64,000 bases of DNA. Origin: Pontibaca methylaminivorans. GTDB lineage: Bacteria > Pseudomonadota > Alphaproteobacteria > Rhodobacterales > Rhodobacteraceae. Shown here in pieces: positions 1 through 8,420 of this stretch (within the stretch, counting starts at the first letter, position 1; each line of letters begins with the position of its first letter). Below the pieces are notes generated by a model. That model did no database searches, was not told the origin of the DNA, and was given only the letters and a program-made list of their open reading frames with translations. The translations under genes and the position numbers were made by a program. The DNA is taken from NCBI RefSeq assembly GCF_900156525.1, contig NZ_FTPS01000001.1, positions 1,984,001 through 2,048,000 of the forward strand. The letters are read 5' to 3'.

Positions 1-357
1 GGCCATGAAAACGCCGGCGTCTTCAGCAATGACGACGCGCTCTGCGATGCCTTTCTCGCGGCGGCGAAGACCGAGGGCGAGGGCGCCTGGCGGATGCCGC
101 TCGGCAAGGCCTATGACGACATGCTGAAATCGCGCGTCGCCGACATGAAGAACGTGGGCGGGCGCGCGGCCGGCTCGATCACCGCGGCGCAGTTCCTGCA
201 GCGCTTCGTCAAGGAGGGCACGCCCTGGATTCACCTCGACATCGCCGGTGTGGCGATGATCAAGGAGGGCACGGCTTATGCCCCCAAGGGCGCGACCGGA
301 TGGGGTGTCGCGGCGCTGAACCGGCTGGTGGCGGATCGTTTTGAAAACGGCGACTAG
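1..357 (+). CDS. pepA: Leucyl aminopeptidase, C-terminal part (5' truncated)
   Basis: The reading frame is open from the first base and gives the last 118 residues of a cytosol (M17) leucyl aminopeptidase, a two-metal exopeptidase releasing N-terminal residues. The tail motif NVGGRAAGSITAAQFL and the following PWIHLDIAGVA are typical of the M17 catalytic domain near its C-terminus. The metal-binding NTDAEGRL segment would lie upstream, outside the window. It is followed after 6 bases by holC, the usual pepA-holC order in proteobacteria. Family assignment is firm; the N-terminus is not visible. Confidence 0.93.
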   Translation, partial: GHENAGVFSNDDALCDAFLAAAKTEGEGAWRMPLGKAYDDMLKSRVADMKNVGGRAAGSITAAQFLQRFVKEGTPWIHLDIAGVAMIKEGTAYAPKGATGWGVAALNRLVADRFENGD

Positions 358-363
358 GGAGCG

Positions 364-828
364 ATGGGCGAGGTCTTTTTCTACCACCTGACGCGGCGCC
401 CGCTGGAATCCATGCTGCCGGCGCTCCTGGATCGTGCGCGCGGGGCCGACTGGCGGATCGAATTGCGCGGCACCGATGGGGGGCGGATGCGCTGGCTTGA
501 CGATCTGCTCTGGACCGCGCGCAAGGATTCCTTCCTGCCGCACGGGCTCGCCGGTGGTGCTGATGATGCGCAACAGCCCGTGCTGCTGACCGTGGCGGGG
601 CAGGCGGCGGCGAATGCGCCGCACTGCCTGATCTGCGTCGATGGCGCGCCCCTTGCCGCGGAAGAGGCCGGCGCGGTCGCGCGCGCCTGCGTGATCTTTG
701 ACGGGGGTGACGGCGCGGCCGTGAGCCACGCCCGCGCGCAATGGAAGGACCTGGTCGGCGCGGGATGTGCGGCGCAATACTGGTCCGAGGACTCCGGCAC
801 CTGGGAGATGAAGGCCGAAAGCGGCTGA
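364..828 (+). CDS. holC: DNA polymerase III chi subunit
   Basis: 154 residues, usual size for HolC. In the replisome chi links the clamp loader, through psi, to single-stranded DNA-binding protein. The protein opens with EVFFYHL and carries RMRWLDDLLWT and SFLPHG, the conserved pattern of the family, where the LW and SFLPHG stretches are diagnostic. It lies 6 bases after pepA and is very probably co-transcribed with it. Psi (HolD) is often missing in alphaproteobacteria, so its exact contacts here are inferred rather than seen. Confidence 0.92.
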   Translation: MGEVFFYHLTRRPLESMLPALLDRARGADWRIELRGTDGGRMRWLDDLLWTARKDSFLPHGLAGGADDAQQPVLLTVAGQAAANAPHCLICVDGAPLAAEEAGAVARACVIFDGGDGAAVSHARAQWKDLVGAGCAAQYWSEDSGTWEMKAESG

Positions 829-978
829 GCGCGCCGGCCCGCCCCTCCGCCTGTTGTGCGCCTGCCGCAGAATTCGGGAGCGGCGGTGAAAATCCACGCG
901 CAGGCCACCGCTTTGCTTGCCGCCCGTGGCCCGCCGGGCCATGACGCAACCCGCGATGCGCATGGAGGAACATGAGGA

Positions 979-1818
979 ATGGAGCCACGCAACCATAGCG
1001 ACGACCACCCGGCCGCGATCCGCCCAAAGCCGGGCGGGCGCCGCGTTCCCGCCCCATTGCGCGAATTCGGCGCGCTGCTGTCCGGGCTGGCCGCCCCCCG
1101 GGGCAAGGGGGCGCCCGCGGCCTGGACGCTGTGGATGACCCTCGCGGTCATCCTGCTGCCGCTTGTGCTCGTGGTGCTGCATCGCTGGGATGCACCGATC
1201 GTGCGGGGTGCCATGACCAGCGATCTCTGGCTGATGGAGGTGGCGCGCCTCGTCACCAGCGCGGTGAAGGCGGTCTACTGGCTGGCGCTCTCGGTCGTCG
1301 TCTGGGTGCTGACCTGCTTCGTCCTGCGCGGCGCGGATGGCGCCCCGTGGCGCCGCCGGATCGCGCGCCTGCACGACTTCGCGACCTTCCTGATCCTGTC
1401 GATCCTCGTGGCCGGGATCCCGGTCGAGATCGGCAAGCGCACCGCCGGGCGTGCACGCCCCGCCCTGATGGATGAATACGGCTCGCTTCATCTTGAACCG
1501 TTCCACGGCGGCCATGCGTTCGAAAGTTTCCCCTCGGGGCATTCCATGATGACCGGGATCCTGCTCGTGGCGCTCTGGATCTTTTTGCCGCGCTGGCGGG
1601 GGCTGGTGCTGCCGGCGGCCCTGCTGATGCTGCTCGGCCGGCTTGCGGCGGGGATGCATTATCCGACCGATGTGGTCGCGGGCTTTGCCATCGGAATCGT
1701 TGCCGCCGCATGGATTGCACGGTTCATGGCGGGGCGTGGCGTCATTTTTCGGCCGGTGTCCGGGCGGGGGCTGCCGTCGCTTGCTGCGCGCCCGCCGCGA
1801 GGGGCGGGCGGGGCCTGA
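979..1818 (+). CDS. PAP2-family phosphatase, integral membrane
   Basis: 279 residues with several hydrophobic segments (about 50-70, 93-115, 133-148, 190-220, 228-246). The three phosphatase motifs of the PAP2/acid phosphatase superfamily are all present: K153-x6-RP161, PSGH at 185-188, and R221-x5-H227-x3-D231. These residues form the phosphohistidine active site. Likely substrates are lipid phosphates such as undecaprenyl pyrophosphate, phosphatidate or phosphatidylglycerophosphate, but the sequence does not decide which. The ATG at 979 was chosen because GGAGGAA lies 8 bases upstream. The first 45 residues are a proline- and arginine-rich cytoplasmic tail. Confidence 0.88.
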   Translation: MEPRNHSDDHPAAIRPKPGGRRVPAPLREFGALLSGLAAPRGKGAPAAWTLWMTLAVILLPLVLVVLHRWDAPIVRGAMTSDLWLMEVARLVTSAVKAVYWLALSVVVWVLTCFVLRGADGAPWRRRIARLHDFATFLILSILVAGIPVEIGKRTAGRARPALMDEYGSLHLEPFHGGHAFESFPSGHSMMTGILLVALWIFLPRWRGLVLPAALLMLLGRLAAGMHYPTDVVAGFAIGIVAAAWIARFMAGRGVIFRPVSGRGLPSLAARPPRGAGGA

Positions 1819-1824
1819 GGCGCT

Positions 1825-2406
1825 TCAGCGCGTCAGCACGAGCGTTCCGTCCTGGAAGTGCACGCTCGACCAGCGCTGGAGATAGCCCATGCCGAGCAGC
1901 GAGCCCGGCATTTCCCCGGCACTGACCCAGGCGCGCAGGTCGCGGTCGCTGATCGGCCCGGCGCTCACGCTGTCGAGCCGCACCGGTGCCGTACGCACGA
2001 CCCCGTTCGCGGTCATCGCCTGCCCGGTATAGGCCAGATCGTCGGTGTCGATGCCGACCCGCGCCGCGTCGCGCTGCGACAGCACCATTTCCGATGCTCC
2101 GGTATCGACCAGGAATTCGACCGGGCGGTCGTTGATCGCGAGCGTCAGATAGTAATGCCCGTCCGGGGCGCGCGGCACGGTGATCGCCCCTTCGCCGGTG
2201 ACGGTGCCGAGGCTCGGGCGCACGGTGCGGCGGATATCGCCCCAGAGCCCGACCGCCGCGATCACGCCGAGAAAGATCAGCCCCCAGGCGATGGCCTGCT
2301 GTGCCACGCGGCCAAGGCTCTGCCGGTTCTGGACGAAGAACCAGAACACCAGCACCGCGCCGAGCAGCACCAGATAGGCGGCGTTACCGATCTGCCATTG
2401 ATCCAT
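1825..2406 (-). CDS. Retropepsin-like aspartic protease, TIGR02281 family
   Basis: 193 residues from the ATG at 2406; the frame is open further upstream, but MDQWQ is the usual start. Two transmembrane helices (about 9-25 and 39-55) anchor a C-terminal domain in the periplasm. That domain carries the aspartic-protease motif VDTGAS with Asp101 as predicted catalytic residue, and ends with LLGMGYLQRW, the second conserved retropepsin segment. Such proteins have one active-site Asp per chain and work as homodimers. The substrate is unknown. It is the last gene of a reverse-strand group with marC and an ABC-F gene. Confidence 0.85.
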   Translation of the reverse strand: MDQWQIGNAAYLVLLGAVLVFWFFVQNRQSLGRVAQQAIAWGLIFLGVIAAVGLWGDIRRTVRPSLGTVTGEGAITVPRAPDGHYYLTLAINDRPVEFLVDTGASEMVLSQRDAARVGIDTDDLAYTGQAMTANGVVRTAPVRLDSVSAGPISDRDLRAWVSAGEMPGSLLGMGYLQRWSSVHFQDGTLVLTR

Positions 2407-2474
2407 CGCTTGTTCCCTGACTGCGCCTTGAATGGGGATGCGGTTCATATGGGGGCGCGCGCCGCGGCTGTCAC

Positions 2475-3095
2475 CTAGGCGCCGAACAGGCCGAAGGCAT
2501 GCAGCCCGTCCAGCACGAACTGCACCGAAAGCGCCGCAAGCAGCATTCCGAACAGCCGGGTCGCCACGTTGATCCCGGTCCGCCCCAGAGCGCGTTCGAG
2601 CGTCCCGCTGGCCAGGAACAGCAAAAGCGCGAGCGCGATCACCGCCACCATGACGCCAAGCACCAGCACAAGCCCGTGCAGCCCGGGCTGCTGTCCGGTG
2701 AGCAGGATCATCGAGGTGATGGCCCCCGGCCCGGCGATGAGCGGGATCGCGAGCGGAAACACGGACGGATCGTCGCCGTCGTCCTCGTCGGCCTGCCCCT
2801 TGCGCCGCTTGCTGCGCCGCTCGAACAGCATGTCGAAGGCGGTGACGAACAGCAAAAGCCCCCCGGCGATCTGGAACGCGGCCATGGAGATGCCGACGAA
2901 TCCGAGCACCGTTTCCCCGAAGGCCGCGAAGATGGTCAGCACGACGATGCTGGTCAGGCAGGCGCGCAGCGCGATGGTGCGGCGGCGCGCGGCACTGTCG
3001 CCCTGTGTCAGCGCAAGGAACATCGGCGCGAGCCCGATCGGGTCGATCACCACGAAGAGGGTGACGAAAGCGGTTATGAGATAGGCGCTGTCCAC
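2475..3095 (-). CDS. MarC family integral membrane protein
   Basis: 206 residues from a GTG at 3095, one base after the stop of the ABC-F gene, which implies coupled translation. An upstream start in the same frame would run back inside the ABC-F gene and is disfavoured. Six hydrophobic segments are visible, with the conserved FVVIDPIGLAPMF near the N-terminus and PLAIPLIAGPGAI in the middle, both characteristic of MarC/UPF0056. A charged loop rich in Lys, Glu and Asp (about residues 85-105) separates the halves. Despite the name, a role in multiple antibiotic resistance has not held up for this family; function unknown. Confidence 0.88.
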   Translation of the reverse strand: MDSAYLITAFVTLFVVIDPIGLAPMFLALTQGDSAARRRTIALRACLTSIVVLTIFAAFGETVLGFVGISMAAFQIAGGLLLFVTAFDMLFERRSKRRKGQADEDDGDDPSVFPLAIPLIAGPGAITSMILLTGQQPGLHGLVLVLGVMVAVIALALLLFLASGTLERALGRTGINVATRLFGMLLAALSVQFVLDGLHAFGLFGA

Positions 3096-3096
3096 G

Positions 3097-4974
3097 CTAC
3101 TGCTCGGCCGATTCGAGCTTTTCGAGCGCCGCGAGCCAGATCGCCTCGGCCCGCTCCAGCCCCTCGCGCACCTCGGCATACTTGCGCTGCCAGACGTCCG
3201 CCTCGCCCTCGCGGCCGGCTTCGTAAAGTGCGGGATCGGCCAGTTTCTGCACGAGGCGATCGCTCATTTCGGTCAGCTTCTCGACCCGTGCCTCGCCCTT
3301 CCTGACCTCCGAGCGCAGCGCGAGGATCCGCTCGCGGGTCGGGCGGGCGGACCGGGCGGCTCCGGGCGCGGCGGATGCCTTGCCTGCCGTGGCCTTGCCG
3401 GATGCGGCGGTTTTTTCCGGTGCCAGCAGCATCGCGCGGTAGCTTTCCAGATCGCCCTCATAGGGCGCGACGCGGCCGCCCGAGACCAGCCAGAGCCGGT
3501 CGGCGACCAGGCCGAGCAGATGCATGTCGTGGGAAATCAGCACCACCGCGCCCGGATAGGCGGTGAGCGCCTCGATCAGCGCCTCGCGCGATTCGATGTC
3601 GAGGTGGTTGGTCGGCTCGTCGAGAATAAGCAGATGCGGCGCGTCCAATGTCGCGAGCAGCAGCGAAAGCCGCGCCTTCTGCCCGCCCGACAGCCGCCCG
3701 ACGGTGACATCCGCCTGATCCGCGCCGAGGCCGAAACCGGCAAGCTGCGCCCGCAGCCGGGACGGCGCCGTATCGGGGCGTGCGCGGGCCAGATGCTGGA
3801 GCGGGGTTTCGTCGAGCCGGAGTTCATCGACCTGGTGCTGGGCGAAGAAGCCGACGCGCAGCTTCGCGGCCCGCGTCACGCGCCCTTCCATGGTTTCAAG
3901 CCGCCCGGCGAGCAGCTTCGCCAGCGTCGATTTGCCCTGACCGTTGCGCCCCAGAAGCGCGATCCGGTCGTCCTGGTCGATGCGCAGGTCGAGCCCGGTC
4001 AGCACCACGCGGTCGCCATAGCCCGCGCTGGCGTTCCCGGTCGCAAGGATCGGCGGGGCGAGTTCCTCGGGGGCGGGGAAGGTGAACACCGTGCGCGCCT
4101 CGTCCTCGGGCGAGCGGATCGTCTCCATCCGCTCGAGCATCCTGATGCGGCTCTGGGCCTGACGCGCCTTGCTGGCCTTGGCGCGGAAACGATCGACGAA
4201 CCCCTGGAGATGGGCGCGCCGCGCCTCCTGTTTCTTTGCCGCGGCGGCCTGCAGGGCCCGCCGTTCGGCGCGCTGACGGGCGAACTGGTCGTAATTGCCG
4301 CTGTAATAGCCGAGCTTTCCCTGATCCAGATGCAGGATCCCGGTCACGGTGCGGTTCAGCAGGTCGCGGTCGTGGCTGATGATGATGACCGTGTGCGGAT
4401 AGTGGATCAGGTAGTTTTCCAGCCAGAGCGCGCCTTCGAGATCGAGGTAGTTGGTCGGCTCGTCGAGCAGCAAAAGGTCAGGGCGGGCAAAGAGCACGCA
4501 GGCGAGCGCAAGGCGCATCCGCCACCCGCCCGAGAAGGCCCGGCTCGGCATCTGCTGCTGCTCGTTGGCAAAGCCCAGCCCGCGCAGGATCGCGGCGGCG
4601 CGCGCCTCGGCCGACCAGGCGTCGATATCGGCAAGGCGCGTCTGCACCTCACTGATGCGGGCGGCATCGGTGGCCGTCTCGGCCTCGGCCAGCAGCGCGG
4701 CGCGCTCGGTATCGGCGGCCAGCACCGTGTCGATGAGCGGCGTGTCATCACCCGGCGCCTCCTGCGCCACGCCGCCGACGCGCGCCCGCGACGGCAGGGA
4801 GATCGTGCCGCCCTCGAGGGCAAGCTCGCCCCGGATCAGGCGAAAGAGCGTGGTCTTGCCGCTGCCGTTGCGTCCGACCAGCCCGACCCGGTGCCCGTCC
4901 GGAATCACCGCGCTTGCACCCCCGAGAAGGGGGCGGCCGGCGATGGAAAAGGAAATGTCGTCGATGCGCAGCAT
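3097..4974 (-). CDS. ABC-F family ATPase (Uup/YheS-like)
   Basis: 625 residues from the ATG at 4974 (MLRIDDISF), the usual start. Two nucleotide-binding domains lie in tandem with no membrane segment. The first has Walker [10 protein letters not shown] and signature FSGGWRMRL, the second GRNGQGKST and LSGGQKARL, each followed by an [11 protein letters not shown]-type Walker B. The linker between them is charged and Arg/Lys-rich, as in ABC-F factors. A C-terminal coiled coil of about 80 residues follows a low-complexity Ala/Ser/Lys stretch. ABC-F proteins act on ribosomes, not in transport. The C-terminal coiled coil fits the Uup/YheS branch better than EttA. Confidence 0.9.
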   Translation of the reverse strand: MLRIDDISFSIAGRPLLGGASAVIPDGHRVGLVGRNGSGKTTLFRLIRGELALEGGTISLPSRARVGGVAQEAPGDDTPLIDTVLAADTERAALLAEAETATDAARISEVQTRLADIDAWSAEARAAAILRGLGFANEQQQMPSRAFSGGWRMRLALACVLFARPDLLLLDEPTNYLDLEGALWLENYLIHYPHTVIIISHDRDLLNRTVTGILHLDQGKLGYYSGNYDQFARQRAERRALQAAAAKKQEARRAHLQGFVDRFRAKASKARQAQSRIRMLERMETIRSPEDEARTVFTFPAPEELAPPILATGNASAGYGDRVVLTGLDLRIDQDDRIALLGRNGQGKSTLAKLLAGRLETMEGRVTRAAKLRVGFFAQHQVDELRLDETPLQHLARARPDTAPSRLRAQLAGFGLGADQADVTVGRLSGGQKARLSLLLATLDAPHLLILDEPTNHLDIESREALIEALTAYPGAVVLISHDMHLLGLVADRLWLVSGGRVAPYEGDLESYRAMLLAPEKTAASGKATAGKASAAPGAARSARPTRERILALRSEVRKGEARVEKLTEMSDRLVQKLADPALYEAGREGEADVWQRKYAEVREGLERAEAIWLAALEKLESAEQ

Positions 4975-5093
4975 GGGAGGGATGTGGCGCAGCCGCGGGG
5001 GCCTGTCAATCCGCGCCGCCACTCCGGACTTCCCACGGCGGGGCGCCCATGCTAGGGCGCGCGCGACCTCAATTCGTTACAGGAGAAAGACCG

Positions 5094-5516
5094 ATGGCCC
5101 TCGAGCGCACGTTTTCGATCATCAAGCCCGACGCGACCCGCCGCAACCTCACGGGGCGGATCAACGCCAAGTTCGAGGAAGCCGGGCTGCGCATCGTCGC
5201 GCAGAAGCGCATCCATATGACCAGGGCGCAGGCCGGCGAGTTCTACGGCGTGCACCGCGAGCGCCCCTTCTATGACGAGCTTTGCGAATTCATGTCCTCG
5301 GCCCCGGTGGTGGTGCAGGTGCTCGAGGGCGAAAACGCCATTGCCCGCAACCGCGAGATCATGGGCGCAACCAACCCCTCCGACGCGGCACCCGGAACCA
5401 TCCGCGCCGAATTCGCCGAGAGCGTGGGCGAGAATTCGGTCCATGGATCGGATGCGCCGGAAACCGCCGCGGTCGAGATCGCCTATTTCTTTTCGGGTCT
5501 CGAGATCGTCGGCTGA
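5094..5516 (+). CDS. ndk: Nucleoside diphosphate kinase
   Basis: 140 residues, full length. It transfers the gamma phosphate from ATP to other nucleoside diphosphates through a phosphohistidine, His117, in the conserved NSVHGSD. The N-terminus [11 protein letters not shown] and the segment [13 protein letters not shown] are family hallmarks. The start at 5094 follows CAGGAGA about 8 bases upstream; the longer open frame starting at 4914 overlaps the ABC-F gene antisense and is rejected. It is divergent from the ABC-F gene and followed by a dispersed intergenic repeat at 5593-5638. Confidence 0.97.
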   Translation: MALERTFSIIKPDATRRNLTGRINAKFEEAGLRIVAQKRIHMTRAQAGEFYGVHRERPFYDELCEFMSSAPVVVQVLEGENAIARNREIMGATNPSDAAPGTIRAEFAESVGENSVHGSDAPETAAVEIAYFFSGLEIVG

Positions 5517-5592
5517 TGGGATGCCGTGCCGCGGGCGGGGCCGGGCGGCCGGGGCGGGCTGCTCCGGCGGTGGTGGTGCCGTCTGCGTCGGG

Positions 5593-5638
5593 GCAGAGAT
5601 TTCATGCCTCCGGCGGGGATATTTCCGGCCAGAAGAAG
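5593..5638 (+). repeat. Dispersed intergenic repeat, copy 1
   Basis: The 46 bases share gcagagatttcatgcctc, the core cctccggcggggatattt and the tail gccagaagaag with copies at 24859-24904 and (reverse complement) 25026-25060. Copy 1 differs from copy 2 only around the variable ccgg/cctg step. It lies 76 bases after the ndk stop and before the amino-sugar kinase. From memory, very similar sequences occur between genes in many Rhodobacteraceae genomes; I cannot confirm that here. Its function is unknown. Confidence 0.8.
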
Positions 5639-5682
5639 GCATGTAACGGCGCCCCGCGCCCGTGTTGCGGCAAGGCCGGCTG

Positions 5683-6561
5683 ATGGACCCGGCCCGGCCC
5701 GCATATCTGATCGGGGTGGATGGCGGCGGCAGCGGCTGCCGGGTTGCCATCGCCGATGCCACGGGCTGCGTGCTGGCCGAGGCGGCCGGCGGGCCGGGGA
5801 ACGTGTCCGCCGACCCCGATCAGGCTGCGGCCAACATTCGCGCAGCACTTGACGAGGCCGCCGCCGGGGCGGGGATCGGCGCGGACGCGCTGCGCCACGC
5901 CCATGCGCATCTCGGCCTTGCGGGGGTGATGTCGGAGGCGGAGGGCGAGGCGATGGCGGCCCGGTTCGATTTCGCCCGCCTGCGCGTCACCGACGACCGC
6001 CCGACCGTGCTGGCCGGGGCGCTCGGTGGCGCGGACGGGGTGGTGCTGGCGATCGGCACCGGAAGTTTCATCGCCCGCAGCCGCGACGGTGCGGCGCGTT
6101 TCGTCGGCGGCTGGGGATTCGTCTGCGGCGATCAGGCCTCCGGCGCCTGGCTCGGGCGGGGAGCGGTGGAGGCGGCGCTGCTGGCCGTGGACGGGTTGCG
6201 CGAACATGGACAGGTGACGCGCGCGGTGCTCGGGAGCGTGGGCGGCGATCCGGCCATGCTGGCGCACAGGTCGCTTGTCGCGCCGCCCGGCTGGTTCGCG
6301 GAATTTGCGCCGCTCGTCGTGCGCGAGGCGGCGCAGGGTGATCAGGCGGGGCGCGAGATGATGGAGCGGGGCGCGGATTACATCTGCCGGGCGCTTGAGC
6401 GTCTCGGGCGCGGGTCGGGAGAGGCTGTCTGTGCCTTCGGCGGGGTGTCGCCACATTACGCGCCCTACCTTCCCGAGGACATCCGCGATTGCGTCGTCCG
6501 CCCGCTCGGGCGTGCGGTGGACGGGGCGCTGCGGCTTGCGGCGCGGCTTGCGGATGGCTGA
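5683..6561 (+). CDS. BadF/BadG/BcrA/BcrD-type ATPase, probable N-acetylglucosamine kinase
   Basis: 292 residues. It has the actin/hexokinase-fold pattern of this ATPase family: phosphate-1 motif GVDGGGSGCRVAI near the N-terminus, AIGTGSFI as the phosphate-2 region, GGWGFVCGDQASGAWLGR as the family-specific loop, and CAFGGVSPH near the end. Members include N-acetylglucosamine and N-acetylmuramic acid kinases. The 8-base overlap with nagA makes GlcNAc kinase feeding GlcNAc-6-P to NagA the likely role in amino-sugar or cell-wall recycling. ATG at 5683 was chosen over an upstream ATG at 5662 because MDPARPAYLIGVDGG fits family starts. Confidence 0.82.
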   Translation: MDPARPAYLIGVDGGGSGCRVAIADATGCVLAEAAGGPGNVSADPDQAAANIRAALDEAAAGAGIGADALRHAHAHLGLAGVMSEAEGEAMAARFDFARLRVTDDRPTVLAGALGGADGVVLAIGTGSFIARSRDGAARFVGGWGFVCGDQASGAWLGRGAVEAALLAVDGLREHGQVTRAVLGSVGGDPAMLAHRSLVAPPGWFAEFAPLVVREAAQGDQAGREMMERGADYICRALERLGRGSGEAVCAFGGVSPHYAPYLPEDIRDCVVRPLGRAVDGALRLAARLADG

Positions 6562-7690
6562 TGTTGCCCTTCTGGGCGCCGATATTCATGACGGCACCGC
6601 GCTGCACCGGAACATGGCGCTCTGGCGTTCCGGCGCGGATCTGCGGATCGTGCCGCCCGGGCATCTGCCCGAGGGCTGCCGGCGGCGCGATCTGGGGGGC
6701 GGGATCCTGCTGCCCGGTTTTGTCGATCTGCAGGTGAACGGCGGCGGCGGGGTGATGTTCAATGACGCGCCGTCGCTTGCGACGCTCCGGGTGATCGCGC
6801 GCGCCCATCATAGGCTTGGCACCCGCGCCTTCCTGCCGACGCTGATCAGCGACACCCCCGCGCAGGTCCGCGCCGCGGTCGCGGCGGTGGAGCAGGCGAT
6901 GGCCGCCGGGGTGCCGGGGATCGTGGGGCTGCATCTCGAGGGGCCGCATCTTTCTGCGGCGCGGAAGGGCGCCCATGCGGCCGGGCTGATCCGCCCCATG
7001 GAGGAGCCGGATCTGCGCTTTCTCTGCGAGGCGGCGGCGCGGCTTCCCAACCTGATGGTGACGCTTGCGCCCGAGGCGGTGACGGGTGCGCAGATTTCGC
7101 AGCTTGCCGCCGCGGGCGTGATCGTCTCGGTCGGGCACAGCGCCGCCGACCACGGGCAGGCGCGGGCGGCTTTCGACGCCGGAGCGCGCTGCGTGACGCA
7201 TCTGTTCAATGCCATGGAGCCGCTTCTTTCGCGGGCGCCGGGCCTTGTCGGCGCGGCGCTTGCAGATGGACGGATCAGTTGCGGGCTGATCGCCGACGGG
7301 TTTCATGTGGATCCGGTGGTGATGCAGGTCGCGCTTGCCGCCAAGCAGGGGCCGGGCCAGGTCTTTCTGGTGAGCGACGCCATGGCCACCGCTGCAAGTG
7401 CCGTTCCGGGCTTTGATCTGAACGGACGCCGGGTCCGGCGCATGGGAGGGCGGCTCGTGCTGGAGGACGGCACCCTTGCCGGGGCGGACCTGGATATGGC
7501 CGGTGCGCTGCGGGTTCTTGTCGGCAGGGCCGGCGAAAGCCCGGCCCGGGCGATCCGGCGCGCGACGGGCATCCCGGCCGCGCTGCTGCGCGACGACATG
7601 GGGCAGGGCCGGCTGCGGGCGGGGAATGTCATTCACCTTTGCGCGGATCTGCACCTGCGGGCCGATAGCGGCGATCTCTGGCAGGGCTGA
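6554..7690 (+). CDS. nagA: N-acetylglucosamine-6-phosphate deacetylase
   Basis: 378 residues. The amidohydrolase removes acetate from GlcNAc-6-P to give GlcN-6-P. Visible hallmarks are PGFVDLQVNGGGG in the N-terminal barrel, HLEGPHLS (metal-binding Glu), VGHSAAD, CVTHLFNAM (metal His and substrate contacts) and FLVSDAMA, whose Asp is the catalytic acid/base. The start overlaps the preceding kinase by 8 bases, which indicates translational coupling. No NagB deaminase or transporter is present nearby, so the pair may serve recycling rather than uptake. Confidence 0.95.
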   Translation: MADVALLGADIHDGTALHRNMALWRSGADLRIVPPGHLPEGCRRRDLGGGILLPGFVDLQVNGGGGVMFNDAPSLATLRVIARAHHRLGTRAFLPTLISDTPAQVRAAVAAVEQAMAAGVPGIVGLHLEGPHLSAARKGAHAAGLIRPMEEPDLRFLCEAAARLPNLMVTLAPEAVTGAQISQLAAAGVIVSVGHSAADHGQARAAFDAGARCVTHLFNAMEPLLSRAPGLVGAALADGRISCGLIADGFHVDPVVMQVALAAKQGPGQVFLVSDAMATAASAVPGFDLNGRRVRRMGGRLVLEDGTLAGADLDMAGALRVLVGRAGESPARAIRRATGIPAALLRDDMGQGRLRAGNVIHLCADLHLRADSGDLWQG

Positions 7691-7721
7691 CGGGGCTGCG
7701 GAAATAATCCGAAGTTTCGCC

Positions 7722-7750
7722 TTGCATTACCGCCCGGTCGCGTCTATCTC
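7722..7750 (+). promoter_or_regulatory. Probable sigma-70 promoter of tRNA-Arg
   Basis: TTGCAT at 7722-7727 and TATCTC at 7745-7750 are separated by 17 bases, and the tRNA begins 11 bases after the -10 element. Spacing is ideal; match to consensus is moderate. Confidence 0.5.
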
Positions 7751-7760
7751 CCGCAGCCGT

Positions 7761-7837
7761 GGACCGATAGCTCAGCTGGATAGAGTACTTGACTACGAAT
7801 CAAGGGGTCGGGGGTTCGAATCCTCCTCGGTCCGCCA
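7761..7837 (+). tRNA. tRNA-Arg (anticodon ACG)
   Basis: A 77-base cloverleaf can be drawn: acceptor GGACCGA/TCGGTCC, D arm GCTC...GAGT, anticodon stem CTTGA/TCAAG around loop CTACGAA, and T stem GGGGG/CCTCC around TTCGAAT. The anticodon is ACG, read as ICG after deamination, for CGN arginine codons. The 3' CCA is encoded at 7835-7837. The gene is immediately followed by a decayed integrase remnant on the opposite strand, which suggests its 3' end once served as an attachment site. Confidence 0.97.
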
Positions 7838-7866
7838 CCACCCCAAAACAGCGTTGATTTAATTGG

Positions 7867-8100
7867 TTAATTTGGCGCTTTTGAAAGCTCGCGCACGCCG
7901 GTTTCCATGGCCTGCGAGGATTCCGCACCCGGAATCCCCTTTTGATCCGCCTGCCGGGTGTGGTGCGCGACATCGGACAGGCTGGCATGTCCCGTCCATG
8001 CGCCAATCTGCGATGCAGTAGCTCCGGCTTTGGCCGATGCGATGCGCGGGCTCTCGCGATCCGTATGCGGCGTGCGGCAAACCGTGAATGACGGCCCGCC
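7867..8100 (-). pseudogene. Tyrosine recombinase (integrase) C-terminal remnant
   Basis: Read on the minus strand in the frame ending at the TAA at 7867-7869, this stretch gives RIASAKAGATASQIGAW, then TGHASLSDVAHHTRQADQK. This mirrors the C-terminus of phage/island tyrosine integrases, typically HGLR...LAEAG...I...TGH.SL.EV.RYTRAAD. The HGLR box appears as HTDR, and the nucleophilic Tyr is His (HHTR), so it cannot be active. No intact N-terminal portion is found; hints at 8300-8400 minus are too weak to claim. It ends 30 bases from tRNA-Arg, the classic position of an island integrase. I interpret it as debris of a lost element. The rest of 8100-8420 shows no recognisable gene. Confidence 0.6.
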
Positions 8101-8420
8101 GCCTCCATGCGCTGGGCGCCCCCTGTCGCCATAGCGAGACGAGCGCTTGGCGCGCGCTCCCGAGCAATGCGGTCTGAGATCGTCAAGGGCGACGGTCGTG
8201 ATGCCGCCGCCCGATGGCGGGGCATATCCGTGTCCACCGCCATACGCATCCGAACCGGACCTTCGAAGAGACCGGCACTCACCGGCAGGCCGAACGCTCG
8301 ATCAGATATTGTCCCTCTTGACCACCTGTTGCCGGCTGGCCCGGTGCCCTGTCGTGTTGGTCACGAAATGTCCCGGCCCCGGCGGGGGCCGCGGCAGGGC
8401 GTAGATGTCAGGCGCATATG

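Noticed and set aside
7838-8420. Intact prophage or integrative element
   Set aside because: Only a decayed integrase C-terminus is seen; there are no structural, replication or transfer genes.
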